Origin: Suillus spraguei
Lineage: Eukaryota; Basidiomycota; Agaricomycetes; Boletales; Suillaceae
Direction of reading: 5' to 3'
Length of the DNA: 64,000 nucleotides
Assembly (NCBI GenBank): GCA_016800925.1
Contig: JABCPU010000005.1
Coordinates: 1-64,000 of the forward strand
Position numbers and translations under genes: made by a program. Below are positions 53,777 through 63,895 of the stretch, piece after piece. Below the pieces are notes generated by a model. It ran no database searches, was not told the origin of the DNA, and was given only the letters and a program-made list of their open reading frames with translations. Each line of letters starts with the position of its first letter. Position 1 is the stretch's first letter.

Positions 53777-53882
53777 ATCGGAACACACCTTGACATCCAC
53801 TCACTTAGCCCCTGTGCAAATTGTTGATGCAACATTAATATTTACTCCATGGCGAGTCATGCCTTCGGACACGTTCGAAACA

Positions 53883-54365
53883 CTAGTTATATTGTGCTCT
53901 GCGTAAACCCCCTCCTCTGAATCCTCTCACTACCTTGATTGCAGTAGATCGCGTAGGCGGTGAAGCTTCCTTGGCGTTACACTGCCTTGGATATCTATGA
54001 ACTGACTCGCAAACTTCAAACTCAGCCTCCATTGGTTGTTTCTTCGTGTATTCCTGAGCAGCTTCAAGGGGTTCGTACATTGATAGGTTCTCGGTCAAGT
54101 CGCAAGGCCTGCAGGCTCTGAGCTTCACAATTCTTTGTCTGCGGGACAAGTGTTTAATAACGTGCTCACGCTGCTTCCCTTTGCTAACGTAACTGAACTG
54201 ACAGCGAGATTGTATACCGTGTGACCCGCGTCTAAGATACTTATGTCTTATGCACGAACCTTTAAAGCCGTGCCAGAATTCATCACTATGCAGCTCAAGA
54301 CACGGAGCTCCGGGGTCGGAGATTGGCGCAAGTCCGACCATTACCGATAAGATAGACGTCCTCAT
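53883..54365 (-). CDS. Hypothetical protein, about 160 residues
   Basis: A single unspliced frame runs from the ATG at about 54365 to a stop at 53883. The peptide is basic, has several Cys and His residues but no regular zinc motif, and no membrane segment. I do not recognise it. Chance is a real possibility, because the flanks are repeats. Confidence 0.2.
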   Translation of the reverse strand: MRTSILSVMVGLAPISDPGAPCLELHSDEFWHGFKGSCIRHKYLRRGSHGIQSRCQFSYVSKGKQREHVIKHLSRRQRIVKLRACRPCDLTENLSMYEPLEAAQEYTKKQPMEAEFEVCESVHRYPRQCNAKEASPPTRSTAIKVVRGFRGGGLRRAQYN

Positions 54366-54723
54366 CCAAACACGACGTGTCACATTACATGACGTGACAT
54401 TATTGTGACAGCAAGCCGAGCATGTATTTTTTATGATATAATGTAAGAAACTTGACGAGTAGGCTTTATATTGTCAAAATGTCTTGAGTGCACCACCAGC
54501 CTGACAGGCATGTCACAAATGGGTCATAAAGGTAAATTTGCTACCAAAAAGCCTACTCCTCTTTCAGTTGGCCGAAAATAAAAATTCTGAGTAGACCATT
54601 TTGATATAGTAGTATGTATCTACAAAATCATGGAACAGATTTTGCTAATTCTAATTTGAAGTGAAGTTACGAGCCGAAATCATGCATTCTGGCCTCAAGT
54701 CACGTGATGAACCGGTGTATGGT

Positions 54724-55360
54724 CTATCTTATGTCCTTGATCTCTACTTGCGAGCCCAAACCTGCCTCCACTAAGAAGTCTTTCATTATCGTCTCAGGCA
54801 ATAGTCGATGTCCACGGAACTTCTTCGATGCCCATGCTGCCTGCTTGCCATCAAGACCCTTTCTGTATGCATCCATGAATCTTAACGAACGGATTGAGAA
54901 GCTAGTTGTATAGTGTCAGTATGACTCAATATTCATGTGCTTGGATGACTTACCGACGAATGGCTACCAGTGGGACAGAATCAAAAGCCTGGAGGACATT
55001 GCATTCAAGATCTGCTTCCTTCAAACATGTGGGAAGTTCTCGATAGATCCGTTTTGAGTACCCCCAGCACTGCTCCATGAAATTAAGCTCACAGTGGACT
55101 TTAGGGAAGAAAATTGTTCGATATCCACGGGCCTCGCAGGCAGTCTCCAGCAATGACTTGACACCCACGAAGTCAGGCTCGTTATAGAGCATTCGTTAAC
55201 AGCAAGAACGAATGGCCCCCTTTTTGCACTGAAATTTCTGGCACTCTGCCCGGATCTTCGATGCTCCTTTATAGACTCGCTCCTCAAGTATCACTGCCAT
55301 TCCTTTGAAGAGAGTGGTGGATTTGTTGGATAGCTTCCAGGGAAGGGTACTATCTGTAGT
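54724..55360 (-). pseudogene. DDE-superfamily transposase, C-terminal part
   Basis: This is the catalytic end of a cut-and-paste transposase family common in Agaricomycetes. RVYKGASKIRAECQKFQCKK precedes a TAA. RMLYNEPDFVGVKSLLE, EARGYRTIFFPKVHCELNFM (the last catalytic acid lies in the HCELNF.E motif) and EQCWGYSKRIYRELP follow. A 52-bp intron (54953-54902) joins VAIRR to FSIRSLRFMDAYRKGLDGKQ and AAWASKKFRGHRLLPETI. TAG at 54726-54724 ends it. The N-terminal half is missing and the internal stop is near 55197, so it is inactive. Confidence 0.65.
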
Positions 55361-55885
55361 AACAGTGGATGTTAATACATAACTAACCGAAGATTGAATT
55401 AAATTTCCCTCACATTTTCTTTACTTGCACTAGTCAGTTTTCTTCTCTTCTGGCTGCTATGATTATAGCCAATCAAATTTGCAATTTGTAAGGATCTTTT
55501 GCGAGGCATAACCATAACAGTTACAAGTTGTGATAGCGCGGCAGAATGTACTACGAGTCCACCACCCGTTGTGCCTTCGGCACAGGAAGCAAAAGGAGTG
55601 CTTCGCACTCCTTTTGCTCCCTGGCCAAGGCTTCATCCTAATAATTATCTTTAATAATGATAATAGGTCTTGAAATAAATTATAACTTTAACCAATATTT
55701 TGAGAGAAGTAAAAGTACCACATCACCATCTTTGTGAGTTTATTGCCCATCTCATCCTCATGTCATTGCATTTGATTTTGATTTTTTAAATTATTTACTG
55801 CAAACTATTAACTTGAATAAATCTTTTGTGTCAAGTTTTAATAGGGGGCAACAGTATTAAGTTGTCACACGACAAAATCATGCAA
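55361..55885. other. A/T-rich region with two stable hairpins
   Basis: No gene is supported; a 69-codon minus frame (55399-55608) is without motifs. The hairpins at 55570-55618 are listed separately. GCTCCCTGGCC..GG and CATCCTAATAAT at 55616-55641 recur at about 56851-56884, so this may be the left side of a repeat that encloses the C/T satellite. Confidence 0.4.
55570..55618. repeat. Two adjacent perfect hairpins
   Basis: TGTGCC-TTC-GGCACA (55570-55584) has a 6-bp stem. AGCAAAAGGAGTGC-TTC-GCACTCCTTTTGCT (55588-55618) has a perfect 14-bp stem. Both have a TTC loop closed by C-G. Three bases separate them. Confidence 0.85.
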
Positions 55886-56572
55886 GTGTCCCATCTCCTG
55901 TCTTCCATCTCCTCTTACCAGTCTGCTGTCTCCCATCTTGTGTCTCCCATCTCCTGTCTCCCATCTTGTGTCTCCCAATCTCCTGTCTCCCATCTTGTGT
56001 CTCCCATCTTGTGTCTCCCATCTCCCATCTTGTGTCTCCCATCTCCTGTCTCCTGTCTCCCATCTCCCATCTCCCATCTCCCATCTCCTGTCTCCTGTCT
56101 CTCATCTTGTGTCTCCCGTCTTGTGTCTCCCATCTCCCGTCTCCCATCTCCTGTCTCCCATCTCCAGTCTCCCATCTCCCATCTCCTGTCTCCTGTCTCT
56201 CATCTTGTGTCTCCCGTCTTCTGTCTCCCATCTCCTGTCTCCCGTCTCCCGTCTCTCATCTTGTGTCTCCCGTCTTCTGTCTCCCATCTCCCGTCTCCCG
56301 TCTCCCGTCTCCCGTCTCCCGTCTCCCGTCTCCCGTCTCCCGTCTCCCGTCTCCCGTCTCCCGTCTCCCGTCTCCCGTCTCCCATCTCCCGTCTCCCGTC
56401 TCCCGTCTCCCGTCTCCCGTCTCCCGTCTCCCGTCTCCCATCTCCCGTCTCCCATCTCCCATCTCCCATCTCCCACCTCCCGTCTCCCATCTCCCACCTC
56501 CCATCTCCCATCTCCCACCTCCCGTCTCCCATCTCCCACCTCCCGTCTCCCACCTCCCACCTCCCATGCCTT
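55886..56572. repeat. 7-bp C/T satellite (CTCCCGT and variants)
   Basis: Nearly one hundred tandem heptamers are present. Variants CTCCCAT, CTCCTGT and CTTGTGT dominate on the left, pure CTCCCGT in the middle (56285-56440) and CTCCCAC on the right. One strand is almost free of purines. The period gives open frames of up to 264 codons on both strands, which are artefacts. Confidence 0.95.
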
Positions 56573-57613
56573 CATTCTCCCCTCCCCATGCTCTTCTGTC
56601 CCCCCATCTCTGCATCCTAATGATCATAGCAGCTTTTGAAACAAATAACATGATTTTTCACATGACAAAGTTCAGTTCTTTGATAGCCAAAATATAATAA
56701 TCAATTTAAGAGAAATCTATCAGAAGATTTTTCCTGAGGGTGGGGGAGGACACTTCCAGCCTGCTGGCAACTTCCAACCTGGTACCCTCCTTTTTTGCTT
56801 TCCACTTTTTTGCACTCCTTTTTGACTTCACTTTTGGCTTCACACTCCCTTTGGCTCCCTGGCCTCAGCTCCATCCTAATAATTTGGTTTTACCCCCCAT
56901 GGCAGCTAAGCAGTCACGTGACCAAATCACGCAATCACACAATCACACAATGGGACAACAGTCGGCACTCGAAAAAACCACGCGAGAAATTAAGCGAGCT
57001 AACCGAAAAAACGTGGCCTTTAGCGAAAACCACATGGCCCTACGCGAAAGCCACGCGAGCTAGCGACAACTTTCACACCCGTTCTCCCTTTCTTCTTAGA
57101 GATTAGTACTTACTTTGCCACTGTCACGCTGCACAGCCACAACATAAGCCTGCAAGTTCAGTAAAAAGCCTACTACTCATTCAGAAATGCGAATCAAAAA
57201 AACCTGTTCCAGTCAATTGTCTGCACACTTGTTACGAACAATCGATTGGAACGATTTTCCTAGAAGTATCTTAGCGAGAATCCTTAGGCATTTTAACACA
57301 AATGTCACGAAAAGTCATGTGATCTACATGTGTGGCAATGCCGACCCCTAAATGAAGGTCAGACCCCCGCTTTCCATATCACTGAATATCTGCGTTTGCT
57401 TGTAACCTTGAAACTACACTACCAAATTTTCATTCAAGTTTGACATGGAATTCATATTAGAGAAACCTTGTCCTGGTAGGGGGACCACAAAGTACGAGAT
57501 ATATACCCGCCAGCTTTTGAGATAAACTGATCTTTCAAGTAGCATATTCACTAATATCAGCATACCAATAGATATGCCGTACGTGTTAGCATACTGCTGA
57601 TGCAGTTCTTGGA
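56573..57613. other. Intergenic region
   Basis: I see no supported gene. It holds the second copy of GGCTCCCTGGCC / CATCCTAATAAT (56851-56884) and GTCACGTGAC, a 10-bp palindrome with a CACGTG core at about 56913-56922, followed by AATCACAC-type repeats. A plus-strand frame at 56740-57063 shows no motif. Confidence 0.4.
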
Positions 57614-57848
57614 ATGGTTGACAAGGCTTCCAGTGACCCTCCATCTTTCCCCCCTCTAGACCCCGCCAAATATTTAATGATACTGGATATTATGGCCCGC
57701 CAAAGGTTGGATCGTGCAGCCTTGAAAGAGCTTGATGGCTCAAAGGATCCCAATGGTGTAGCTTCAAAGAGGCCAGATGGTGCAGCCCCGCAGGAGCCCC
57801 ACGGTGCAGCGTCAAAGGAGCCTCATGGCGCGCCGCGGCCACAAAGGC

Positions 57849-60185
57849 GCCGTACGTAGTGCTGCCGCAGTCCGGTCCCGAACCATGGTTCGAACCTGAA
57901 CCCATCCAGACTGGACCAGTGGTTCGGTCACAGGTTTGGTCTCTCTCCTGGACCAAACCCCCTAACAGGTTCGGGGTTCGATGTCGTCACTGAAAAATGC
58001 GGACTGGTTCGGACGCGTCCGAACCGGTCCGAACCTGCACCATGTGCACAATTCCAGCTGCGTGTTTTTCGTGAGGCTTCCTGTCAGTTTAAGTAGTGCG
58101 CTCACCAACTTCTGTTCCTTCTCTTCTTTTGACAGTAGCATTCCCCACATTGCACAAGCAACAAGGGTACTTTTTTCAACTATGCAACGACTCGAAGCAC
58201 CGGTACTATGTTCACCGTCTCTCATGTTTGATAAGTTGCTAACTTCTAATGTTTTTTCATTCAGAATATACCTACTACTGTGGTGATTCCTGGGTTTTCC
58301 ACCAAGTTTGCGCAATGGATTGTCATTTTGGAACTTGAAGGTGCGCAACATTTTTTTATTTAGTTTGAGATATATATATTCACTTGTGGTATAGGTTCAA
58401 CATTTGCACTCCCTGCTGTAACTATGTTCGAGTCGTCTGCACCAGCCCGTCAGCTCAAGCTGAAGACAAGGATGAGGATGGCGAGGAAAGTGTTGAATTT
58501 GACGTTGGTGACACTATTGGCAAGGCGCTTGCATTTGTAGCGCAGGTAAGCTCTTTAATGATCTATCTGCTATTGTATAGTACTGACATGAGACCTTTGT
58601 TTAGGTCCGGAAGTCTCCTCAAGCTCATGTCTTCCTTCAAAAGTGCTGCAAGGAGGTGAACGAGCCCCCATTGGAGCTTTTGAAATGGGTCCGCACACGT
58701 TGGGCATCTCTTTTTAATATGTTGGAGCGTTTTTTTAAATTGCGCAAAGTAAGTTGTCTACTACCGACTACATGAACACATTACTGACTTGATTATTAGG
58801 GAGTAAACAGATTCATCCAGCTCGCTGATGACAGCGACGAGGTCCCAAATCTGAAGGGAAAATCATACGCGGATTTCAGGCTTTCAGCACACGAGTGGGC
58901 AGAGTTGGAGTTGATCTGTGAAGTCCTCCAGGTAAGTCATTTCTCTCTACCTTCTGCAATTATGCTTATGTGCTGCACACCGCACACCAAGGAGCCGGCA
59001 GATGCTCAACAGAGCTTCTCTGCCACACGTGAACCAACCGTATGGAGAACCATTCCAGTGCTCGAATGTCTTCAAGACACTTTGCAAAACATGGCGAACG
59101 CGTCAAAATTTGCCCATTTCTCAACGGCCATTGAAGCTGGTGTCACTAATCTCCGCAAGTGGTATAGTAAGACTGACGACACAGATGTATATTTCATTTG
59201 TCTCGGTATGTATCTCGTATCTATTCTAATGCCTTTGAACATCATTGACCTTGTTGGTGTAGCGCTGGACCCCAACTACAAGGTCGCGTACGCAAAAGAC
59301 AAATGGACCGCTCATTTTTTCAAACAAGGCATGCAATGCCTCGAGAGCACGGTACGTCGCTCATCACTCATTTCTGTCAATTGTATACTAATCTTACATA
59401 GTTTGATATGTATCATCGCAGTAGTACTCCCTCGCAGGCTCCTGCAGAGCCGTCTGTTACTGCACCTCCCTCGCTTGCTCGCCAAGGCTCGTATGGCCAT
59501 AATTGGATGCGAAGCTCTGTCAAATCGTGTGTCGTGAATGACGCAACCACACAAGGCCTCGTCAAGAACTCGAGGACTATCTAGATGCACTGCTCGAGGA
59601 CATCAACAATGTGGTGGCTTGGTGGGGTGTACGTCTCGTTATTTTATTTGTATTGCTTTCGTACTGACATGATTCAAAAAACTTTAAAGCACCATTCTAT
59701 ACAATACCCAACTATTTCCCGCATTGCAAAGGACTACCTCGCCATTCAGGGATCAGCTGTTGCGTCTGAGAGAGCATTTTCGAGCGGCGGTGTTACTGGG
59801 ACCGTGCGTCGCAGCTGTTTGAAGCCAACAACATTCGAGGCTCTTCAATTGCTCAAGAGCGCATACCGCCAAGGTCACATCTCCGCAACAGCCCAGGCTG
59901 AATTCGCCGCTCCTTATGATAACCGCGTCGATGTCAATGAAGAGTTCTAGTAGCTATTCGTATTGTACATGTCATTTTCGTTTTGATTTTTTTTGCTAAT
60001 TAAATCAACGGTTCGAGGGTTCGAACGCGTTCTGAACCTGAACTGAACCCTTGCGAACGCGTTCGAAGGCGTCCGGTCCAGGGTTCGCCCATCTTGCTTG
60101 AACCTGACCACTGGTCGAGTTCGGGGTTCGCAGATATAGGGTGATGAACCTAACCGAACCGGACTTCGGCAGCACTAGCCGTACG
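57849..60185 (+). mobile_element. hAT DNA transposon with 8-bp target duplication (defective)
   Basis: The element spans 57857-60177 (2321 bp). Terminal inverted repeats are TAGTGCTGCCGCAGTCCGGT on the left and the reverse complement of TAGTGCTGCCGAAGTCCGGT on the right (one mismatch). The 8-bp target duplication GCCGTACG (57849-57856 and 60178-60185) is exact. Subterminal regions are dense in GGTTCG/CGAACC words, which act as transposase sites in hATs. The transposase inside lacks its N-terminal half. Confidence 0.93.
58183..59950 (+). pseudogene. hAT transposase, C-terminal half
   Basis: Exons joined by eye give SVEFDVGDTIGKALAFVAQ, then LLKWVRTRWASLFNMLERFF, VNRFIQLADDSDEVPNL, HEWAELELICEVLQ, REPTVWRTIPVLECLQDTL, ALDPNYKVAYAKDKWTAHFF and the dimerisation block YPTISRIAKDYLAIQGSAVA followed by SERAFSSGGVTGTVRR and TFEALQLLKSAYRQG. 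TRW near the start of the insertion region and the SERAFS.GG block are family hallmarks. The BED zinc finger and the first two catalytic acids are absent. A TAG near 59583 interrupts the frame before MHCSRTS. It ends in TAG at 59948-59950. Confidence 0.8.
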
Positions 60186-60417
60186 GTATAGCCTCAAAGG
60201 AGCCGAATGGTGTACCCCCAAAGAGGTGGACCGTTTAACTTCTTCATTGCGTCTCGCGCCAGGAGTGCAAGTTACTGTATGATTATTTGTATAATAAATA
60301 TCCATATGTCCTTAGGATGCATATGTCTTCTATACTTTTCCCAATTCTCCTGTAATTACAGCTCTTTGCATAAAGGATGGCAGTGGCGTGAAATTTACGT
60401 TTTCTTCGACAGTATGC

Positions 60418-60939
60418 GACTCAAGGTGGAGTGTCTTTCTCAGTTTGAGATAAAGGTGATACTGCAGGGTATGGTATGTGGTGTGTCCGTCCATTTTAAT
60501 TTTCTGCTTGAAACAAATCCTGGAATTTGTTAGGGACTCGACGATTGTCACACGCAGACCGAGTCAATATTGATATTACCGTAATCTAGTGTATGGAGTC
60601 ACCATCCCATGAGCTTCTGGATTCGGGTATGTCCTCCTCCCAAATGTCAAAAAGTACTAACTACCTTATAGCGCTCGTCTCCCAGGCCAGCTCCTCGCCT
60701 GCGCCCCAGGCGTATTTACCAACCTATCCCTCTTCCCTCGCTCAAGTTCAAAAGTTGTTGCTTCCTCCGGGCCTTACTCCAATACGCTTTCAGGCATTGA
60801 TATTCCCAAGAGGAGTATATGTCCTGGGAAGTATTACTATTATCCCGTCCTTTCGAAGTGCCATGCTGGGGTGCATGCACAGTTTTGGGCCGTTGTTTAC
60901 AGTACTATTTCGGGGGCCGGAGTTGTTTTGCGTTCATGA
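60418..60939 (+). pseudogene. Relic of palB 3' end beside rit1
   Basis: CAAGGTGGAGTGTCTTTCTC, TTTTGCTTGAAACAAATC-like text, ACCGAGTCAATATTGATATT and GATATTCCCAAGAGGAGTAT match 49130-49570 of the palB-like gene in order, introns included. The last exon shows a frame change at the same place as the long copy, between GVYVLG and HAGVHAQF. It ends TGA at 60937-60939 and overlaps the 3' coding end of rit1 on the other strand. Confidence 0.75.
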
Positions 60940-62712
60940 GGTGGGGTTGGCGCGCCGGACGGGGACAGGAATTTCGGGGGCGAGAGGAATTCGGGAGGTG
61001 AGAGAAGAAAATCATTGACGCGTTTGAGAGTGGTGCGCGAAGGGTTTGCTTGCGGACAACTTGTTATAATCCAGTGCAAGCGGGTTTTAATGTCGTCTTT
61101 GGCTTTATTTATTTAATGCACGTTCGTTGTCAAACAACTATTTTTCGGGATAGTTGGTGCGACGTACAAAGAACACCCTCCCGTTCACGCTCATACTCGC
61201 CGCAAAATTCCCCTGAATCGTCAAAGAACTTTGTAAGAGCTGTTAAGGCGACGCCGATACTCATGTCGGTGCCTGTTTCGCATGCTATGCAGACGCGGTG
61301 CGTGTTCTGGATGTGGAGCAAGATAAAGGGGGTGGCTTGTGGAAGGACGGAGTGTAGGAAGTGATGCTGGCCTTTTTTGCCTTGAGGCGTTTGGACATAT
61401 AGGACACGTGGATGGTCTTTGAGAGTGGGTGGTCCCTGATCAGCGCTGGTTAGATAGACCACCGCAAAGTCCTTGTCGAGAGATGAGGGAATATCGTGAG
61501 TGGTGCATATTGAGAGTCTACCATGGACGTGGTGAATGGGTGTGGGATGGAATGACGCGTTGAAATTTACATTGATGTGTGTGACAGGTGTGTTTGTGGA
61601 GGATGTGAGAGCTTGAACGAGGGTTGGTAGTTCGTTTCGGTTTGCATAGAGGAGGGTCTGTTTATGTTTCCAGAATTGAGCGGGAGTGAGGCCCTGTCGC
61701 GCAAGTCGGTCAATATTAAGGGCGAAACTCAAGGGAGGACACACACCATACTCCACAGCTCATGGTCATCCCCCGATCCCTGGATATACGCAAAACCTGT
61801 GACACGTCTTTCCATGCCGTCCAAAACCTGTTTCGAAGCGGATATGCAGATAATAGGGTAGAACCGCCGTTCGGCATCAGTATCAGGGAACTTGGGAAAT
61901 ACAGTGGTGCTGGGTGTTATCCAGATCGGACGGAGGGGGTATTCCAGTTTCGGGAGTGCGTAGAACGATGCCTACAACGATTTAAGAAGCCTGAAACTCG
62001 GGATTAAAAAAGAATAAGACTAACAGCAAGATCATCCGCCCATCCATCCAACTTCTGCTCGATCTGGTCATGCTCTTGTGCGCTGACCACACCGGGTGGG
62101 GTATACAACTTCGTATTCCAAGCATCCGCATCCACGTTCATGTTCGGAGTGGTTTTAAGGACGGCTCGATTTATGACTGCACACCAGATTGGAACGGTTT
62201 TAGAGAGCGCGTCTGGCATGCGTTTGCCTGCTCTCGTAGAATCCACCAAGAGCAGTCTGAGGCCCACACGTTATACAGTTTGATATCGTTGATGTGAGTG
62301 GCGCACGAACCCTGCGTGGGCACAAATCAAAGGCAATACGTGTAAATTAGGCCTTCGAAGATTGAAGCTCCAGTTTCCGGTGTGTCCATCAGTGGACTTG
62401 AAATATGCGCGTTCATTTGATGCCTACACTGGCTTTGAGATTCGTGAGCTACAATATGGATCGAGAGCAGACTTACGGTGTCAGGGTCTGTGTACCATGC
62501 TCCGCATCGCATATTGGCTGGTGGATGCGTGAGGCGATCAGGGTAATCGATGGTCAGTGTCACTCACGGATGAGGGGAAGTCTGGGGTAAGAGCGATAGA
62601 CTTGGTTTACAAAAGTGGCATCCTCTGCAATGGAGTGGATTCGGTTGTAGATATCTTGAGATTCCTTTCTCAGCTCGCTGAAGGCTAGTGATGCCTCGTC
62701 CTTGTGGCCCAT
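60897..62712 (-). CDS. rit1: Rit1, initiator tRNA A64 2'-O-ribosylphosphate transferase
   Basis: Rit1 adds a phosphoribosyl group to A64 of initiator tRNA-Met, which keeps it out of elongation. The start MGHKDEASLAFSELRKESQD is at 62712. Exon 1 (62712-62568) gives YNRIHSIAEDATFVNQVYRS; exon 2 (62517-62477) NMRCGAWYTDPDT. YFKSTDGHTGNWSFNLRRPN, LLLVDSTRAGKRMPDALSK, VPIWCAVINRAV and RPIWITPSTTVFPKFPDTD-like text follow. The C-terminal phosphatase-like domain has VVYLTSADQGPP, VCIACETGTDMSIGVALTAL and TSCPQANPSRTTLKRVNDFL. One base appears missing near 61735 (VCVLP to SFALNID), so either a sequence error or very recent decay. The last 16 residues are read antisense to the palB relic and are probably not ancestral. 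Confidence 0.78.
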
Positions 62713-63240
62713 GAATATGTTTAGGTGACAAGAGGTGATAAAGCGCTGATTTGAATATTACTCGCTTTCCATCCGGACATCGTGCGTAAACAAAATCTTA
62801 CCCCATTTGGTCAAGGCTATAATATCACTATAGTGATTGTGTTCAACCGTTACCAAGAACTCCCTTACGTTAACACTGAGATCTCGGACAGTACTGTGAC
62901 AGCATCTGCTCTCTTCCTCGGTTGTCGAACACTTTTTACAACATCTGTAAGATATCTGTGTTATGATTGCGTCGAAATTGTGCATAGTTTTGAAAACCAA
63001 GGAATATAGATGGGCTACCAATTGACATAGCCGCGCGCATATCGTAGAAGAAGCGTGCAAACCGCTGAACGCGCAAATAATGTGTGGATTAACTGACCTT
63101 TTTGTTGTCTTCATATGGTTGAACAGGGTCATATCAGATTCATCACGAGACAATCCCTCCAATCCCCGCTTGACAGCCGCACCTGTCGGGACACTGATCA
63201 CCTACTAGTAGTAAGGTTCATCTCCACGATAGGCTAAGGC
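62713..63240 (-). other. Possible small gene upstream of rit1
   Basis: A minus-strand frame ending near 62758 contains TGAAVKRGLEGLSRDESDMT and LFNHMKTTKRS, followed by a GTCAGT donor-like site at about 63106. It reads like the end of a real exon but I do not recognise it, and there is no good start codon. It could be an upstream exon of another gene that continues beyond 63240. Confidence 0.3.
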
Positions 63241-63625
63241 TGATGTGCATACACATCTACTAGTGCTCTCGTCTCCACTGTCTCTCACACAGTCCATCGC
63301 CGGTCTTACACGCGATGGCGCGGAGTCCATGTCGTAAAGTCATTCACCGCCCAATTTCCTCACATCTTCCTGATGATCTTCTGCTCAGCGGTAGGATTCC
63401 TAGGAAGGACATTTGATGTACTTCTATTTTGCGGAACTAGGTAGGTTTTCTTAGTAAGTATGCATCCTTCGGCTCCTTTGAAATATTAATACACGTGCAT
63501 GACAGCCCCCTACCAAGCTAATATCTTGAACGTATCATCCTCAAATGAAGTTTCATCTTATGAACTACTTGATCAACTTTGAAGACCCGCTTAGGATTCC
63601 GTGAGCTTGGTAGGAAATACCCTCT
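63241..63625. other. Intergenic region
   Basis: I see nothing that I can support here. ACTAGTAG/CTACTAGT words flank 63205-63265 in inverted order. Confidence 0.4.
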
Positions 63626-63895
63626 TTACAACCGCAAACTTAATTTCCATGATTGGTCTGGATCTACGAGTCGCCAAAGCCCTTGACCCACCATGATCAC
63701 AAAACTCAAAGCATTGTTCAAGCCACGCTCCGGTAGTTCAGCGACTACAAGTTTCCTATTTTTTCCATGCACCAAACGGACATTACTGAATGTCTTGCAA
63801 GGAATTTTCTGAATCGTCACTGTTACTAGCTTGCCCCCAGTGAGTTCAATGAATTGGACGGATCCGGACGGAGCCGCCATTGCGAAGCTGACCAT
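63626..63895 (-). CDS. Hypothetical protein, 89 residues
   Basis: A compact minus-strand frame with an ATG start at about 63895 reads VQFIELTGGKLVTVTIQKIP, VHGKNRKLVVAELPERGL and NALSFVIMVGQGLWRLVD. Alternating hydrophobic residues suggest a small beta-rich protein. There is no signal peptide. I do not recognise it. The gene could continue by splicing past the 3' stop or beyond the window edge. Confidence 0.35.
   Translation of the reverse strand: MVSFAMAAPSGSVQFIELTGGKLVTVTIQKIPCKTFSNVRLVHGKNRKLVVAELPERGLNNALSFVIMVGQGLWRLVDPDQSWKLSLRL

Larger units (their letters stand above)
53106..53830 (+). repeat. Five-unit tandem array, period about 140-150 bp
   Basis: Each unit has a tRNA-like core, a T run and a conserved spacer (CGGAACACACCTTGATATTC-like, then TTCTTT.GAAGTTCACCG-like). 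The units diverge by 10-20% by eye, yet stem pairing in both arms is kept mostly by wobble changes. Confidence 0.8.
57614..60240 (+). pseudogene. Hypothetical repeat-containing protein split by hAT element
   Basis: The open frame starting at 57614 reads PPSFPPLDPAKYLMILDIMA and then about five degenerate 11-residue repeats of the form SKRPDGAAPQE / HGAASKEPHGA. The hAT element enters at 57857. After it the repeat pattern continues (CTCAAAGGAGCCGAATGGTG, CCCAAAGAGGTGGACCG) in another frame. The product is unknown. Confidence 0.35.

Noticed and set aside
53106..53830. CRISPR-like repeat array
   Set aside because: The repeats are about 150 bp with conserved spacers, and the genome is eukaryotic; the tRNA-like reading explains the structure better.
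55826..56697. Open frames of 117-264 codons on both strands across the C/T satellite
   Set aside because: The 7-bp period keeps frames open on both strands at once; the peptides are pure repeat products.
62758..63201. A 147-codon minus-strand frame as the rit1 N-terminus
   Set aside because: Rit1 reads well from the ATG at 62712, and this frame has no ATG at its start and no Rit1 motif.
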